A DNA stretch of 64,000 bases, from NCBI RefSeq assembly GCF_001654835.1, contig NZ_LXEP01000006.1:1-64000 (forward strand). The letters are read 5' to 3'. Below are positions 17,141 to 25,060 of the stretch, one piece after another. The DNA comes from Buttiauxella gaviniae ATCC 51604. GTDB taxonomy: Bacteria > Pseudomonadota > Gammaproteobacteria > Enterobacterales > Enterobacteriaceae. Below the pieces are notes generated by a model. It was not told the DNA's origin. It made no database searches and was given only the letters and a program-made list of their open reading frames with translations. The translations under genes and the position numbers were made by a program. Position 1 is the first letter of the stretch; each line of letters begins with the position of its first letter.

Positions 17141-17178
17141 AAAAAGCCCCGACTACTTCATAAGTGCCGGGGCTTTTT
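17141..17178. terminator. Bidirectional intrinsic terminator between ogr-like gene and rep gene A
   Basis: A perfect 11-bp inverted repeat AAAAAGCCCCG / CGGGGCTTTTT with a 16-nt loop gives a GC stem flanked by A and T tracts, so it works on either strand. It separates the convergent portal-ogr transcript from replication gene A and overlaps the TAA of gene A. Confidence 0.9.
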
Positions 17179-19783
17179 ATATCTTCTCTGCCTGCTTATC
17201 CCGTTCTGCAAGTTTTGAATATTCCCCAAACGGATCGAATCGTAGTTTAGAAACATTTACACCATGTGCCGCCTGCAGGTAATTCCAGAGATTATTGATT
17301 CTTTGTGCCGTTGATGTTTTCTGGTTGCTGAGTAAATCCCCGCACCTGGTTGCGCGGTATATCCTTTTTCCAATGACCAAACTTCCGCCCTGTAACAGGG
17401 AAATTGCCTGTGTCCTGGTTATCGCCAGGCGCTGCAATTCACCTTCAGCTAAAATCCGCTCAATTGCAGGCGCCATTTCTTGCCGCCTGACGTGTTCGGC
17501 ATTGGCTCTGGCCTGCGTTTTGGCCACAGCTTCACGCCATGCAATATCTAATTCACTACCCGGTTTATAAGGTGATCGGTTTTTTGACCGTTCTGGCGGG
17601 GTTTCCCGGAGCCGCCGCAACAACCTGCGCCGCGTTGCATCATCCATTGCCTCAAAATCTGTAATTTCTTCTTCAAATGCTTCTGTCATTACATCTTCTA
17701 CCGGCTCAAAATCGGTGTTTATTTCGCCGTCCGTAGAGTTATTGACAGAACTCCAAGCGCCGCCCAAGGTCGGCGGGGAAACGTCAACCCCCAAACCAGC
17801 GGCACGTTTGGCCACTGCATCACTGTTAGTTTTAGCGCGAATAGTCCACTTAACAAGACGGGTACAAATACGGGATATCTCGCCCAGGCGAGGCGACCAG
17901 ACACCGAAAACCTTTTCGGGGATTTCACAGTAATCATTCATTTCTTCAGCTGGCTGATATGCCAGGCGCACCACGTATTTATCACGGGGGATCAGCACCC
18001 CTCCCTGATAATTGATGTAACTGGCAAAGCAGCCCACATCAGCCGCCGCACAAACCGCATCCATTGCGGGATCAGACAGTAAGGCAGCGCCACGCTTGAA
18101 CGTACTGGCGATTTTTTGCTGATTAACAAGCTGATTACTGAGTTTGCGCAGCTCCCTGTAAACGGTAACTGGCGGCTGGCCTAATGGCTGGAACTGTCTG
18201 ATGCGGTGAAGGGATGCCCACGCCATTGCGTATTTGGCCGTTTCGTTTAATGGCCTGCCGCTTTCCGTGTCCAGCTCGCCAGCCAGCGCATGGCCATCAA
18301 TATTCTTTGAAATATATTTAGCAATGTACGCAGTAGCCGATCCCTTGCTCGGGTCCATTTTTTTTGACTTGAATCTGGCACCGGTATTACGTCCCAGCTC
18401 CTCACGGTCTACTGCAATAAAATAGCGGCGTAGAATTTCTACTGTGGCTTTTACCTCGGATTGCGGCATGAATAACAGCGCGTGCCAGTGCGGCGTGCCG
18501 TCGTGATGTGGTTCGGCAACCCGGAAGCCGTAGGGCCGCAATTTGTCACGCTTCAACGCAGACGTTGCACGGCTCCACACAGTGCATAAATAGTGCTGGG
18601 CTTCTGCAACAGTCGAATGATTCCACTTTGCGTTATGGTGCCCGGACTGGATATTGCTGTGATATTTCGACGGACAGGTGATAGTCAGGAAAACACCAAC
18701 ATCACCGCGCTGCTGTGCGACCATTTCAACACCGGCCATTCTGGCCATCAGCTCATGACGACGTATCGCGGGGTTAGAGGTGGACTTATTAATCATGTCT
18801 TCTAACGATGAAACGTTACCGTCTGCATCAACCAGTTCATGACTTTTAAAGAACTCACGGTTTTTACGTCGCTGCTCCTGCCATTCGGACAGACTGGATG
18901 CGCTAACATAGGCATGCGCTTTTTTATGTACCGCGCCGGTGGCGCGTAACTGGTTTTCGCGCCAGTCGCAGCGCAGACGCCAGATTTTTCTGCCCCACCA
19001 GTCAGGCGAACTCATGCGCAATATGGCGGTAAAAATGCGCTCCCGGTCGAACTCCTTCGACCAGGCAGGAGGTGTGACACGTAGCGCAAGCATTTCACGG
19101 CCCAGATGCGCATAAAGCCAGTGCAGCTCTTTATCACTCATGGTGTGAATGTCGAGGTCTAGCGCCGCGCATTCCGTCGCAAACATTTCTTCAAGCCGTC
19201 CGGCAATCTCATGCGCCGCACTCAAGGCTTCACGTTTGGTGAACCCAGCCAGATGCGCCCAACGGCCACGCCAGTATGCAGCCAGCTCGCTGGAAGCATC
19301 ATTTGTTATGCCTTGTTTTGAACGCACAACATCAAGACGCAGTAATGATTTTTTCACGGTGCCCATAAAAAAATCATTAACGTGTCGGCTCTCCCGATTG
19401 GCTCGCAACCAGGTTATTTTCTTGCGCCACACTTCACGGATGTAAAACGGCTCATCACTCAGACGATGCTCCACGCCCTCTGGAGTCTCGGCCCATTTTT
19501 CAGCAATAGCTCGAGCAGCTGCAGTGTCCTGTTCGACCAGTTCTTTATAAATGGCCAGCGGCAAACCTCGCGGCTCAAGTTTATCCAGGGCATGTATTAA
19601 GGCATTACGATCCCGGACTTCTGCCGGCTTATAACCCGCCCGTTCAAACAGACCATCAATGTGTTTTTCGACGGCTGGATGAAACAACTGCGCCCCGGAA
19701 GTCGGGGCGATTTGTTTTGGCTCAGGCACATAAGGCAGTATGGCTGCGCGGGGGGCATTCCATGGCCAGGCTAATTCACTCAT
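17177..19783 (-). CDS. A: Rolling-circle replication initiator, P2 gpA-like endonuclease
   Basis: 868 residues (P2 gpA 761). An HUH metal-binding motif HWHALLF lies near residue 430 and a two-tyrosine motif YIAKYISKN near 486. These are the hallmarks of gpA, which nicks the phage origin, attaches covalently to the 5' end and starts rolling-circle replication. In P2 the origin lies inside gene A, which may hold here. The C-terminal 150 residues are charged and less familiar. It overlaps the 86-codon gene upstream by 8 bp, so it is last in the early operon cox to A. Confidence 0.9.
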   Translation of the reverse strand: MSELAWPWNAPRAAILPYVPEPKQIAPTSGAQLFHPAVEKHIDGLFERAGYKPAEVRDRNALIHALDKLEPRGLPLAIYKELVEQDTAAARAIAEKWAETPEGVEHRLSDEPFYIREVWRKKITWLRANRESRHVNDFFMGTVKKSLLRLDVVRSKQGITNDASSELAAYWRGRWAHLAGFTKREALSAAHEIAGRLEEMFATECAALDLDIHTMSDKELHWLYAHLGREMLALRVTPPAWSKEFDRERIFTAILRMSSPDWWGRKIWRLRCDWRENQLRATGAVHKKAHAYVSASSLSEWQEQRRKNREFFKSHELVDADGNVSSLEDMINKSTSNPAIRRHELMARMAGVEMVAQQRGDVGVFLTITCPSKYHSNIQSGHHNAKWNHSTVAEAQHYLCTVWSRATSALKRDKLRPYGFRVAEPHHDGTPHWHALLFMPQSEVKATVEILRRYFIAVDREELGRNTGARFKSKKMDPSKGSATAYIAKYISKNIDGHALAGELDTESGRPLNETAKYAMAWASLHRIRQFQPLGQPPVTVYRELRKLSNQLVNQQKIASTFKRGAALLSDPAMDAVCAAADVGCFASYINYQGGVLIPRDKYVVRLAYQPAEEMNDYCEIPEKVFGVWSPRLGEISRICTRLVKWTIRAKTNSDAVAKRAAGLGVDVSPPTLGGAWSSVNNSTDGEINTDFEPVEDVMTEAFEEEITDFEAMDDATRRRLLRRLRETPPERSKNRSPYKPGSELDIAWREAVAKTQARANAEHVRRQEMAPAIERILAEGELQRLAITRTQAISLLQGGSLVIGKRIYRATRCGDLLSNQKTSTAQRINNLWNYLQAAHGVNVSKLRFDPFGEYSKLAERDKQAEKI

Positions 19784-20036
19784 GCCGGATTTGCCCGAAA
19801 TTATTAAGCGTCTGTCCGGGCCTTATGTCGTCTGCTTCTGACTTAGTTGTAAACTCCAGTTGCCTGCGAACGTGCAAACCCTCTGCAGCGTCGAAAACTT
19901 CAACGTCTACAACGTGGATATAATTGATTTGCTGACGTTCAAAAATGCGCTCAACTACTGCAATAACCGTGAAATCCTCACCGGCTGCTGCAGGGTCATA
20001 ACCGGCCCATAACTCACCATGCATTGCGCCAAGCAT
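19776..20036 (-). CDS. Small phage protein of unknown function
   Basis: 86 residues, beginning MLGAMHGELWAGYDPAAAGEDFTVIAVVER. I do not recognise the family. The opening strand GYDPAAAGEDFTVIAVV looks like the first strand and acidic residue of an RNase H-like fold (compare GYDPSRTTDNATFVIIAV in this phage's own terminase), but the rest of that fold is absent. Its ATG overlaps the methylase stop (ATGA) and its end overlaps gene A, so it is translated as part of the early operon. Confidence 0.6.
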   Translation of the reverse strand: MLGAMHGELWAGYDPAAAGEDFTVIAVVERIFERQQINYIHVVDVEVFDAAEGLHVRRQLEFTTKSEADDIRPGQTLNNFGQIRHE

Positions 20037-21025
20037 CAGAAAGGCTCCACGCCATAAGCCGCAGCCGTTGCCATCATTTCTCTATAGGTTGCATCGCCAC
20101 AGCAGGGGCCGCAGTCAGGGCAGCGCCCGCCACCGTGGCGACCACATCCGGCGCAAACCTTCAGGGTGCCGATCACTTCTTTGGCTGCTGCACGTGTAGA
20201 GACTTTTGAGCTAACCGAACGGTTAACGCTGATTTCCTGAAAATTGAACGCTTTGTAAATATCGCGGGTTGCAGCTGTGTCACTGTTGGAAAGCACAACC
20301 GGAATGCCGTGTTTTATGTTTGCGGCAAGCAGTGCCGCGACTAATTCACGATGCTGTGGCGCTCCGAATGGTGTGCTGTGGTACTGGGTAAAGTTGGCCG
20401 TTTCACTTACTGGCAGGTATGGGGGATCACAATAAAGAACCGCATCTTTATTAGCTGTTGCCTGAATCGTCACCTCAAACGGACAGCACATAAAAATAGC
20501 TGTTGTGTCCTTTGCTTTCTCAGCAAATAAACGGATCTCCGCTTCAGGCAGATAAGGCGCACTCTTATGGTTACCAAATGGAACGTTATAGCCACCGCTC
20601 TGGTTATAACGCACCACCCCGTTGTAACCGTGGCGATTCAAATAAAGAAACTGCGCTGCCCGGGTAATTTTCGCAGACATAGCCAGAAGGCCAGACATGC
20701 CAAATGGTGAATGGCAATAAAAGCCCTTGATATTAAAAGCTCTGCGTATTTCTGCGTAACCGTCAGGGCTGTTGAAGTTTTCAAATAAATACCTTGCAGA
20801 ATGAATTACTAATTCAGGATGGCGGGTTACCTCTCGGTAAAGATTAATTAAATCTGGGTTTATATCGGCCAATACATAACGGCGATAATCCGTATTAAGA
20901 AATACAGAAGCGCCGCCTACAAACGGATCAATCAAGCAGTCAGCTTTCGGCAAATGAGGCAACAGATCAGGAATAACGCGCCCTTTACCACCGGGCCATT
21001 TAACAATCGAACGAATCATTTTCAC
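20036..21025 (-). CDS. Dam-type DNA adenine methyltransferase with C-terminal Cys-rich module
   Basis: 329 residues. Class D12 MTase motifs are visible: KWPGGKGRVIPDL (9-21), DPFVGGAS (33-40), the catalytic DPPY (200-203) and SNSDTAATRDIY. The predicted target is GATC as for Dam, though this is inference. The last 40 residues add CxxC pairs (Cys291, Cys294, Cys302, Cys305, then Cys308-Cys309), a possible zinc-binding knuckle that E. coli Dam (278 residues) lacks. Phage Dam enzymes often protect against restriction or time gene expression. It lies in the early operon between the small early genes and gene A. Confidence 0.88.
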   Translation of the reverse strand: MKMIRSIVKWPGGKGRVIPDLLPHLPKADCLIDPFVGGASVFLNTDYRRYVLADINPDLINLYREVTRHPELVIHSARYLFENFNSPDGYAEIRRAFNIKGFYCHSPFGMSGLLAMSAKITRAAQFLYLNRHGYNGVVRYNQSGGYNVPFGNHKSAPYLPEAEIRLFAEKAKDTTAIFMCCPFEVTIQATANKDAVLYCDPPYLPVSETANFTQYHSTPFGAPQHRELVAALLAANIKHGIPVVLSNSDTAATRDIYKAFNFQEISVNRSVSSKVSTRAAAKEVIGTLKVCAGCGRHGGGRCPDCGPCCGDATYREMMATAAAYGVEPF

Positions 21026-21089
21026 TTTCTCCAGGGTGCAGGAAGCCCGACGCGTTAGCGCCTGTTTTCTTTTTGGGTCGAATCAGGAA

Positions 21090-21482
21090 TTAATTAATTG
21101 TGGTTTCCGACGCTGGCGGTTTGTCTCGCTGCGCCTGCACTTCATGATGTGGGGCTGCAATATCCAAAAATTCCCAGGGTATTGCGGCCGCTAATTCAGC
21201 CAGGTGTTTAATGCCAAGCATCAGGCTGCGTCGCTCCTGTTCGCTGAAGCTCTCAAAACTATTCCCCAGTTGATTGCGGGTAAGTTGTGGCAGCTCCTTA
21301 AACCGTTGCGATGCTGCATTGGCCAGCATGAAAACAACCTTTCTTTGTGTCTCATCCAGTCGGTTGAAACGGCTGGCTGTATCGTTGGCACGGGCATTGG
21401 CCAGACTGGCGCTGAGTCGCGCCCGTTGTGCCAGAAAGGCTTCACGCCCAGATTTTGGTTTGCTCTGTCCAGTAGCCATCAT
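21090..21482 (-). CDS. Phage early protein of unknown function (position of P2 gene B region)
   Basis: Start at ATG 21482 has AGAGAG 5 bp upstream; a GTG at 21488 is possible. About 130 residues, highly helical and charged (SGREAFLAQRARLSASLANARANDTASRFNR, split; then LDETQRKVVFMLANAASQRF, and SFESFSEQERRSLMLGIKHLAEL). It resembles uncharacterised early proteins of P2-like phages located between cox and A. P2 gene B, which loads DnaB, maps here, but I see no decisive similarity. No membrane segment or catalytic motif is visible. Confidence 0.6.
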   Translation of the reverse strand: MMATGQSKPKSGREAFLAQRARLSASLANARANDTASRFNRLDETQRKVVFMLANAASQRFKELPQLTRNQLGNSFESFSEQERRSLMLGIKHLAELAAAIPWEFLDIAAPHHEVQAQRDKPPASETTIN

Positions 21483-21493
21483 CAGCACTCTCT

Positions 21494-21715
21494 TTAAGCA
21501 AAGATGCCCATCAGTCTGGCGAACCAGCGACGGGGGTTACGTGGGCGAGACATAAACGGCAGGCGGCAACTTTTAATAAATTGCACTTCAGTAGCTTTAG
21601 GCTGGAAAAAGCGACCGTCTGGGGTTTCAATCCATCCGCGCTGGTGCGCATGGTGCGTAACTTTCTGGCCATGAACCAGCAGACTGGCAAGCGAAGGGCA
21701 TTCCGTCATATCCAT
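21494..21715 (-). CDS. Fil-like small protein (phage 186 filamentation type)
   Basis: ATG at 21715 follows AAAGGTG and gives 73 residues; GTG at 21724 is an alternative. The segment VTHHAHQRGWIETPDGRFFQPKATE contains the GWIExPDGRxFxP pattern I associate with the Fil family of phage 186, which causes filamentation of the host when expressed. The C-terminus is basic (SRPRNPRRWFARL). It lies directly after cox in the early operon, where small lytic-switch genes are usual. Identity is moderate. Confidence 0.5.
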   Translation of the reverse strand: MDMTECPSLASLLVHGQKVTHHAHQRGWIETPDGRFFQPKATEVQFIKSCRLPFMSRPRNPRRWFARLMGIFA

Positions 21716-21732
21716 AATATTCACCTTTTAAA

Positions 21733-22008
21733 TTATGCTGGCTCACCAAGACCTAACCACATCAACCACCCTTCCCTTATTTCTTTCGGGCGACTTTCAT
21801 AAGCCATTTTCATGCCGTTATTCCAGGCTGGAAGATAAACCCAGTATTCACCTGCACGACCAGAGCTAGACTGAGGATCAGTCATCTCAACAACCGGTAG
21901 CTTGCCCTTCTCAATCATTTTCTTTACTGCTGCTTCAGATTTGCCAATAAGTCTGGCGAACTCCTGATAAGGCACAGCATCGGTAGTGCTTACAACCTGC
22001 TTTCTCAT
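21733..22008 (-). CDS. cox: Cox: excisionase and repressor of the lysogenic promoter
   Basis: 91 residues, the size of P2 Cox. The N-terminal winged-helix motif (DAVPYQEFARLIGKSEAAVKK) and the C-terminal SRPKEIREGWLMWLGLGEP are those of P2 Cox. Cox blocks the C promoter and switches integrase from insertion to excision. AGGAGA stands 9 bp before ATG. It opens the early operon and is divergent from C. Confidence 0.93.
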   Translation of the reverse strand: MRKQVVSTTDAVPYQEFARLIGKSEAAVKKMIEKGKLPVVEMTDPQSSSGRAGEYWVYLPAWNNGMKMAYESRPKEIREGWLMWLGLGEPA

Positions 22009-22129
22009 CTGATAGATTCTCCTATAGGGCTAATAATCGCCTTTAGTCTCTAATAGTCGCTTTTAGAGGTCTTAAATCTAATAAGGGAAATATTCCCTGA
22101 TGAGAGAATAATCTTCCATAGGAGAACGC
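22009..22129. promoter_or_regulatory. Genetic switch region between cox and C (early and repressor promoters, operators)
   Basis: 121 bp between divergent cox and C. Two tandem 20-bp units start at 22030 and 22050, each CTAATARTCGCYTTTAG. The core TARTCGC (22034-22040 and 22054-22060) recurs twice more before int (22469-22475 and 22519-22525). In P2 this interval carries Pe and Pc, two direct C operators about two helical turns apart, and Cox sites. The 20-bp spacing suits repressor binding on one face of the helix. Confidence 0.65.
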
Positions 22130-22429
22130 ATGTCAATCCCAGTTCATGAAAAAATCAAGCTTATAAGAGAGTCTGAAAGGATTAATCGAAAACAATTCAG
22201 TGAGTTAACTGGCGTTGCTTATAGCTCACTTTCTGCCTACGAAGCCGGAGACAAGAACCCTGGCGTAGAGGCGATGATGAAGGTTTTGCAGCACCCTAGA
22301 TTCATGAAATATACGATGTGGTTTATGACTGACCAGATATCCCCAGAATCCGGTCAAATTGCACCGGCCCTCGCACACTATGGGCAAGACGCAACAACCT
22401 TGCAGCACTCAGGCCAAAAGACTGGTTAA
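22130..22429 (+). CDS. C: Immunity repressor C
   Basis: 99 residues, exactly the P2 C length. A helix-turn-helix spans residues about 20-40 (NRKQFSELTGVAYSSLSAYEAG), as in Cro/C1-type repressors, followed by NPGVEAMMKVLQHPRFMKYTMWFMTD. P2 C is a small dimer without a RecA-cleavable domain, so such prophages are not SOS inducible by that route. GGAGAAC precedes ATG. It is co-oriented with int, as in P2. Confidence 0.93.
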   Translation: MSIPVHEKIKLIRESERINRKQFSELTGVAYSSLSAYEAGDKNPGVEAMMKVLQHPRFMKYTMWFMTDQISPESGQIAPALAHYGQDATTLQHSGQKTG

Positions 22430-22468
22430 CAATTCAACGCTGTTACATTCGTTACAAATGTTTACTGC

Positions 22469-22525
22469 TAGTCGCAAAATACGCACAACACAACCAAAAA
22501 GAGTTAGCAGTTAAAAATAGTCGCA
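22469..22525 (+). promoter_or_regulatory. Pair of TAGTCGC motifs upstream of integrase
   Basis: TAGTCGC occurs at 22469-22475 and 22519-22525, 50 bp apart, in the 115-bp C-int gap. The same core forms the tandem repeat between cox and C. A protein that binds both regions, most likely Cox or C, could link integrase synthesis or attP architecture to the lysis-lysogeny decision. Confidence 0.45.
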
Positions 22526-22544
22526 CTTATCGGAGAGCTTTCTT

Positions 22545-23558
22545 ATGACAATCAAGAAACTCGATGATGGTCGCTATGAAGTGGACATAAGGCCTACCGG
22601 ACGCGACGGAAAACGCATCCGTAGGAAGTTTGAAAAGAAAAGTGAGGCTGTCGCATTTGAAAAGCACACCCAGTACAACCACCACAACAAAGAGTGGCTC
22701 TCAAAACCGACTGATAAGCGCCGCCTGTCAGAGTTGACTCAAGTCTGGTGGAAGCTAAAAGGGCAGCATGAGGATTACGGTAAGAATTATCTTAGTAAAA
22801 TTGAGCTCTTTATTAAAATAACTGACGATCCGTGCGCATTTCAGATAACGAAATCACTCATCAGTCAGTACAGCACTGCACGGCGGAGTTTGGGTATCAA
22901 ACCAGCAAGCATAAACCGTGATTTGACCTGCCTGAGTGGAATGTTTACAGCGTTAATTGAAGCTGAATTATTCTGCGGTGAACACCCGATCCGCGGTATG
23001 AGAAGGCTTAAAGAGCAGCAACCGGAAACCGGATACCTGACGCAGGATGAAATCGCATTACTGCTTTCAAGGCTGGACGGGGACAACAAGAAGATTGCAG
23101 TGCTTTGCCTGAGTACCGGGGCAAGATGGGGTGAGGCAGTGAAGTTAAAAGCTGAACATATCATTCAGAATCGTGTGACGTTTGTGAAGACCAAAACAAA
23201 CAAGCCACGCACCGTTCCTGTATCACAGGAAGTGACTGAAATGATTGCAGGCAATAAACGCGGATTCCTGTTTACTGATGCCCATTACAAAGAGTTTCGG
23301 CAAATAATGAAGGATGTTAAACCAGATTTACCATCCGGCCAGGCTACACATGCGCTTCGCCACAGTTTTGCCACTCACTTCATGATTAACGGAGGAAGCA
23401 TTATCACGCTACAACGAATACTGGGACATTCACGAATTGAGCAAACCATGACCTATGCTCACTTCGCACCTGAATACTTACAGGACGCAGTGTCACTCAA
23501 TCCGCTACGTGGCGGAACTGACGCACAAAACGTCCACACAGTGTCCACAGTCGGGTAG
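22545..23558 (+). CDS. int: Phage integrase, tyrosine recombinase (P2 family)
   Basis: 337 residues (P2 Int 337). Catalytic residues of the tyrosine recombinase domain: Arg194 (STGARWGE), His269 and Arg272 (HALRHSFATHF), His295 (LGHSRI) and Tyr304 (MTYAHF). An N-terminal arm-binding segment (MTIKKLDDGRYEVDIRPTGR) and core-binding domain precede it. CGGAGAG precedes ATG. The gene lies at the prophage edge, as in P2 where attP lies directly beyond int. Confidence 0.95.
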   Translation: MTIKKLDDGRYEVDIRPTGRDGKRIRRKFEKKSEAVAFEKHTQYNHHNKEWLSKPTDKRRLSELTQVWWKLKGQHEDYGKNYLSKIELFIKITDDPCAFQITKSLISQYSTARRSLGIKPASINRDLTCLSGMFTALIEAELFCGEHPIRGMRRLKEQQPETGYLTQDEIALLLSRLDGDNKKIAVLCLSTGARWGEAVKLKAEHIIQNRVTFVKTKTNKPRTVPVSQEVTEMIAGNKRGFLFTDAHYKEFRQIMKDVKPDLPSGQATHALRHSFATHFMINGGSIITLQRILGHSRIEQTMTYAHFAPEYLQDAVSLNPLRGGTDAQNVHTVSTVG

Positions 23559-23565
23559 CTTTTGA

Positions 23566-23620
23566 GGGCTTTCAGTAGTCTTGCGTACCGTGCAAGGCCG
23601 CATTGCACGGCTGAAAGCCC
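23566..23620. other. Extended stem-loop at the int/prophage boundary
   Basis: A perfect 10-bp inverted repeat GGGCTTTCAG (23566-23575) / CTGAAAGCCC (23611-23620) encloses a second 7-bp stem CCGTGCA / TGCACGG (23588-23594, 23604-23610). It starts 8 bp after the int stop. It could be an int terminator (no clear U tract), an integrase arm site, or part of attR/attL. The attachment core itself cannot be defined because the other prophage end is outside the window; I place the prophage-host boundary between 23560 and 23720. Confidence 0.5.
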
Positions 23621-23720
23621 CTATTAACACCAAAGAGAAAGGCACTTCCGCAGGCCACCTTTTTATCGTTACCGATTCAACATTTGCAAACACCGTTGCG
23701 CCAGTTTCAATCCAGAAACA

Positions 23721-24833
23721 TTAATTGCCTTTATTAACCTGCCCCATTAATTCGCTGAATAAATCCAGGATTTGAACGTCACTCATCTGCAACAAGCTGT
23801 CACCTATATAGAACTCAGTTTTACACCAACCAGGCACTTCCGCCTCGTCCATATTGCTGAACAACCAATACCCATGCCGACGGGCAATGTCATCCCGTGC
23901 ATTTAGTAATGCTGTTTTTTCTGCGTCAAAATACGCATGAAACATATTTACCTGAGGAGTGCGCGGCAAAATACGAATGCCCGGTATTGTTTGAAGGCAG
24001 GCGGCCAGGCTCAATGTCCGCTGATAACAAGACTCAAGTATGGCTAATTGCTTATCAAAACGCATCGCGGTAGATATCACCATTGGACTTTGCGTCACCA
24101 GGTTGCCGCCTAATCGTCTTTGCCAGAGACGTGCCTGTTGTATGAAGTCGGTATCGCCTGCCAGCAGTGCGCCAGCAAGACCGCCGAGACCTTTATAGGC
24201 TGAGACATAGACTGACGAGAAACCATCAGCAATTTCGGCATATGACCGTTGGTAATAGGCTTTGGTTTCCCACAGGCGCGCCCCATCCATATGCAGAGTT
24301 GTACCTGACTGCGCGGCACTCTTTTTCAGCGCCTCCAGTTCTTCCCACTCCGGTAGTTGCCCGCCAATCTCGCGTGCTGGTAACTCTACGACCAGACAAC
24401 CCAGAGGCTCAGCAACAGCTGACAAGTCTTCCTCCACAATAGGCCGAAGTCGATGTCCTACCGTCACGCCATGCAACTGCATTAAAGCCTGATAGGATTG
24501 CTTTTCGTGAAGCAGGAGATGTGAAGATGCATGTACCCCAAAGCGCTGCAGTCGCTTTCGCTCGCACCAGATATTTACTGCTATCAACTGCGCCATAACA
24601 CCGCTGGGCATGAATACGGCCGATTGCTTGCCCAGCAGTTTTGCCACTTTCGCTTCAAAGTGTTGAATGAATGCACCTTCACCATAAACGTCATGGGTTA
24701 CATCATTAGACTGCGCCCATTCAGCCATTTCCTGAAACATCTGCGCTGGCGTCGATTGAGAGAATCCCTTTAATTCGACAGTGCAGGACGCTCTGAGGCG
24801 CCCACGTTCTTCTTCAATGTTGTTCATCATCAT
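23721..24833 (-). CDS. PLP-dependent beta-eliminating lyase/threonine aldolase-like enzyme
   Basis: 370 residues. Fold-type I PLP features of the threonine aldolase group: FMPSGVMAQL (75-83), HMDGARLWE with Asp183 that would contact the pyridine nitrogen, and SAYKGLGG with Lys214 as the Schiff-base lysine. E. coli LtaE is 333 residues, so this is a longer paralogue with an extra N-terminus (MMMNNIEEERGRLRASCTVELKGFSQ). The family splits beta-hydroxy amino acids to glycine and an aldehyde; substrate here is not known. It is the first host gene beside the prophage and divergent from yegS. Start is uncertain among three consecutive ATGs. Confidence 0.82.
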   Translation of the reverse strand: MMMNNIEEERGRLRASCTVELKGFSQSTPAQMFQEMAEWAQSNDVTHDVYGEGAFIQHFEAKVAKLLGKQSAVFMPSGVMAQLIAVNIWCERKRLQRFGVHASSHLLLHEKQSYQALMQLHGVTVGHRLRPIVEEDLSAVAEPLGCLVVELPAREIGGQLPEWEELEALKKSAAQSGTTLHMDGARLWETKAYYQRSYAEIADGFSSVYVSAYKGLGGLAGALLAGDTDFIQQARLWQRRLGGNLVTQSPMVISTAMRFDKQLAILESCYQRTLSLAACLQTIPGIRILPRTPQVNMFHAYFDAEKTALLNARDDIARRHGYWLFSNMDEAEVPGWCKTEFYIGDSLLQMSDVQILDLFSELMGQVNKGN

Positions 24834-25060
24834 ATTTCTTTTTTTATTGAGTGAATGTTGTTGTGTATTTTTAGTTATTCAATGCGTTGAAAGCCGTCAG
24901 ATATAATACTTACGCATAAAACTCTATGTATGTCATTTATCAATAATATGCTTTGTCCCGAACTATTCATCGCTGAACCCCGCAGACTCAGTCTGTTCTT
25001 ACCCGCAAATCCTTCACATAAGATACACTTTGAATTCAACTACATTTCCAGAGGTCCGCC

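Noticed and set aside
17141-17178. cos site between portal and rep genes
   Set aside because: The sequence is explained fully by a bidirectional terminator and shows no similarity to the P2 19-nt cos that I could recognise.
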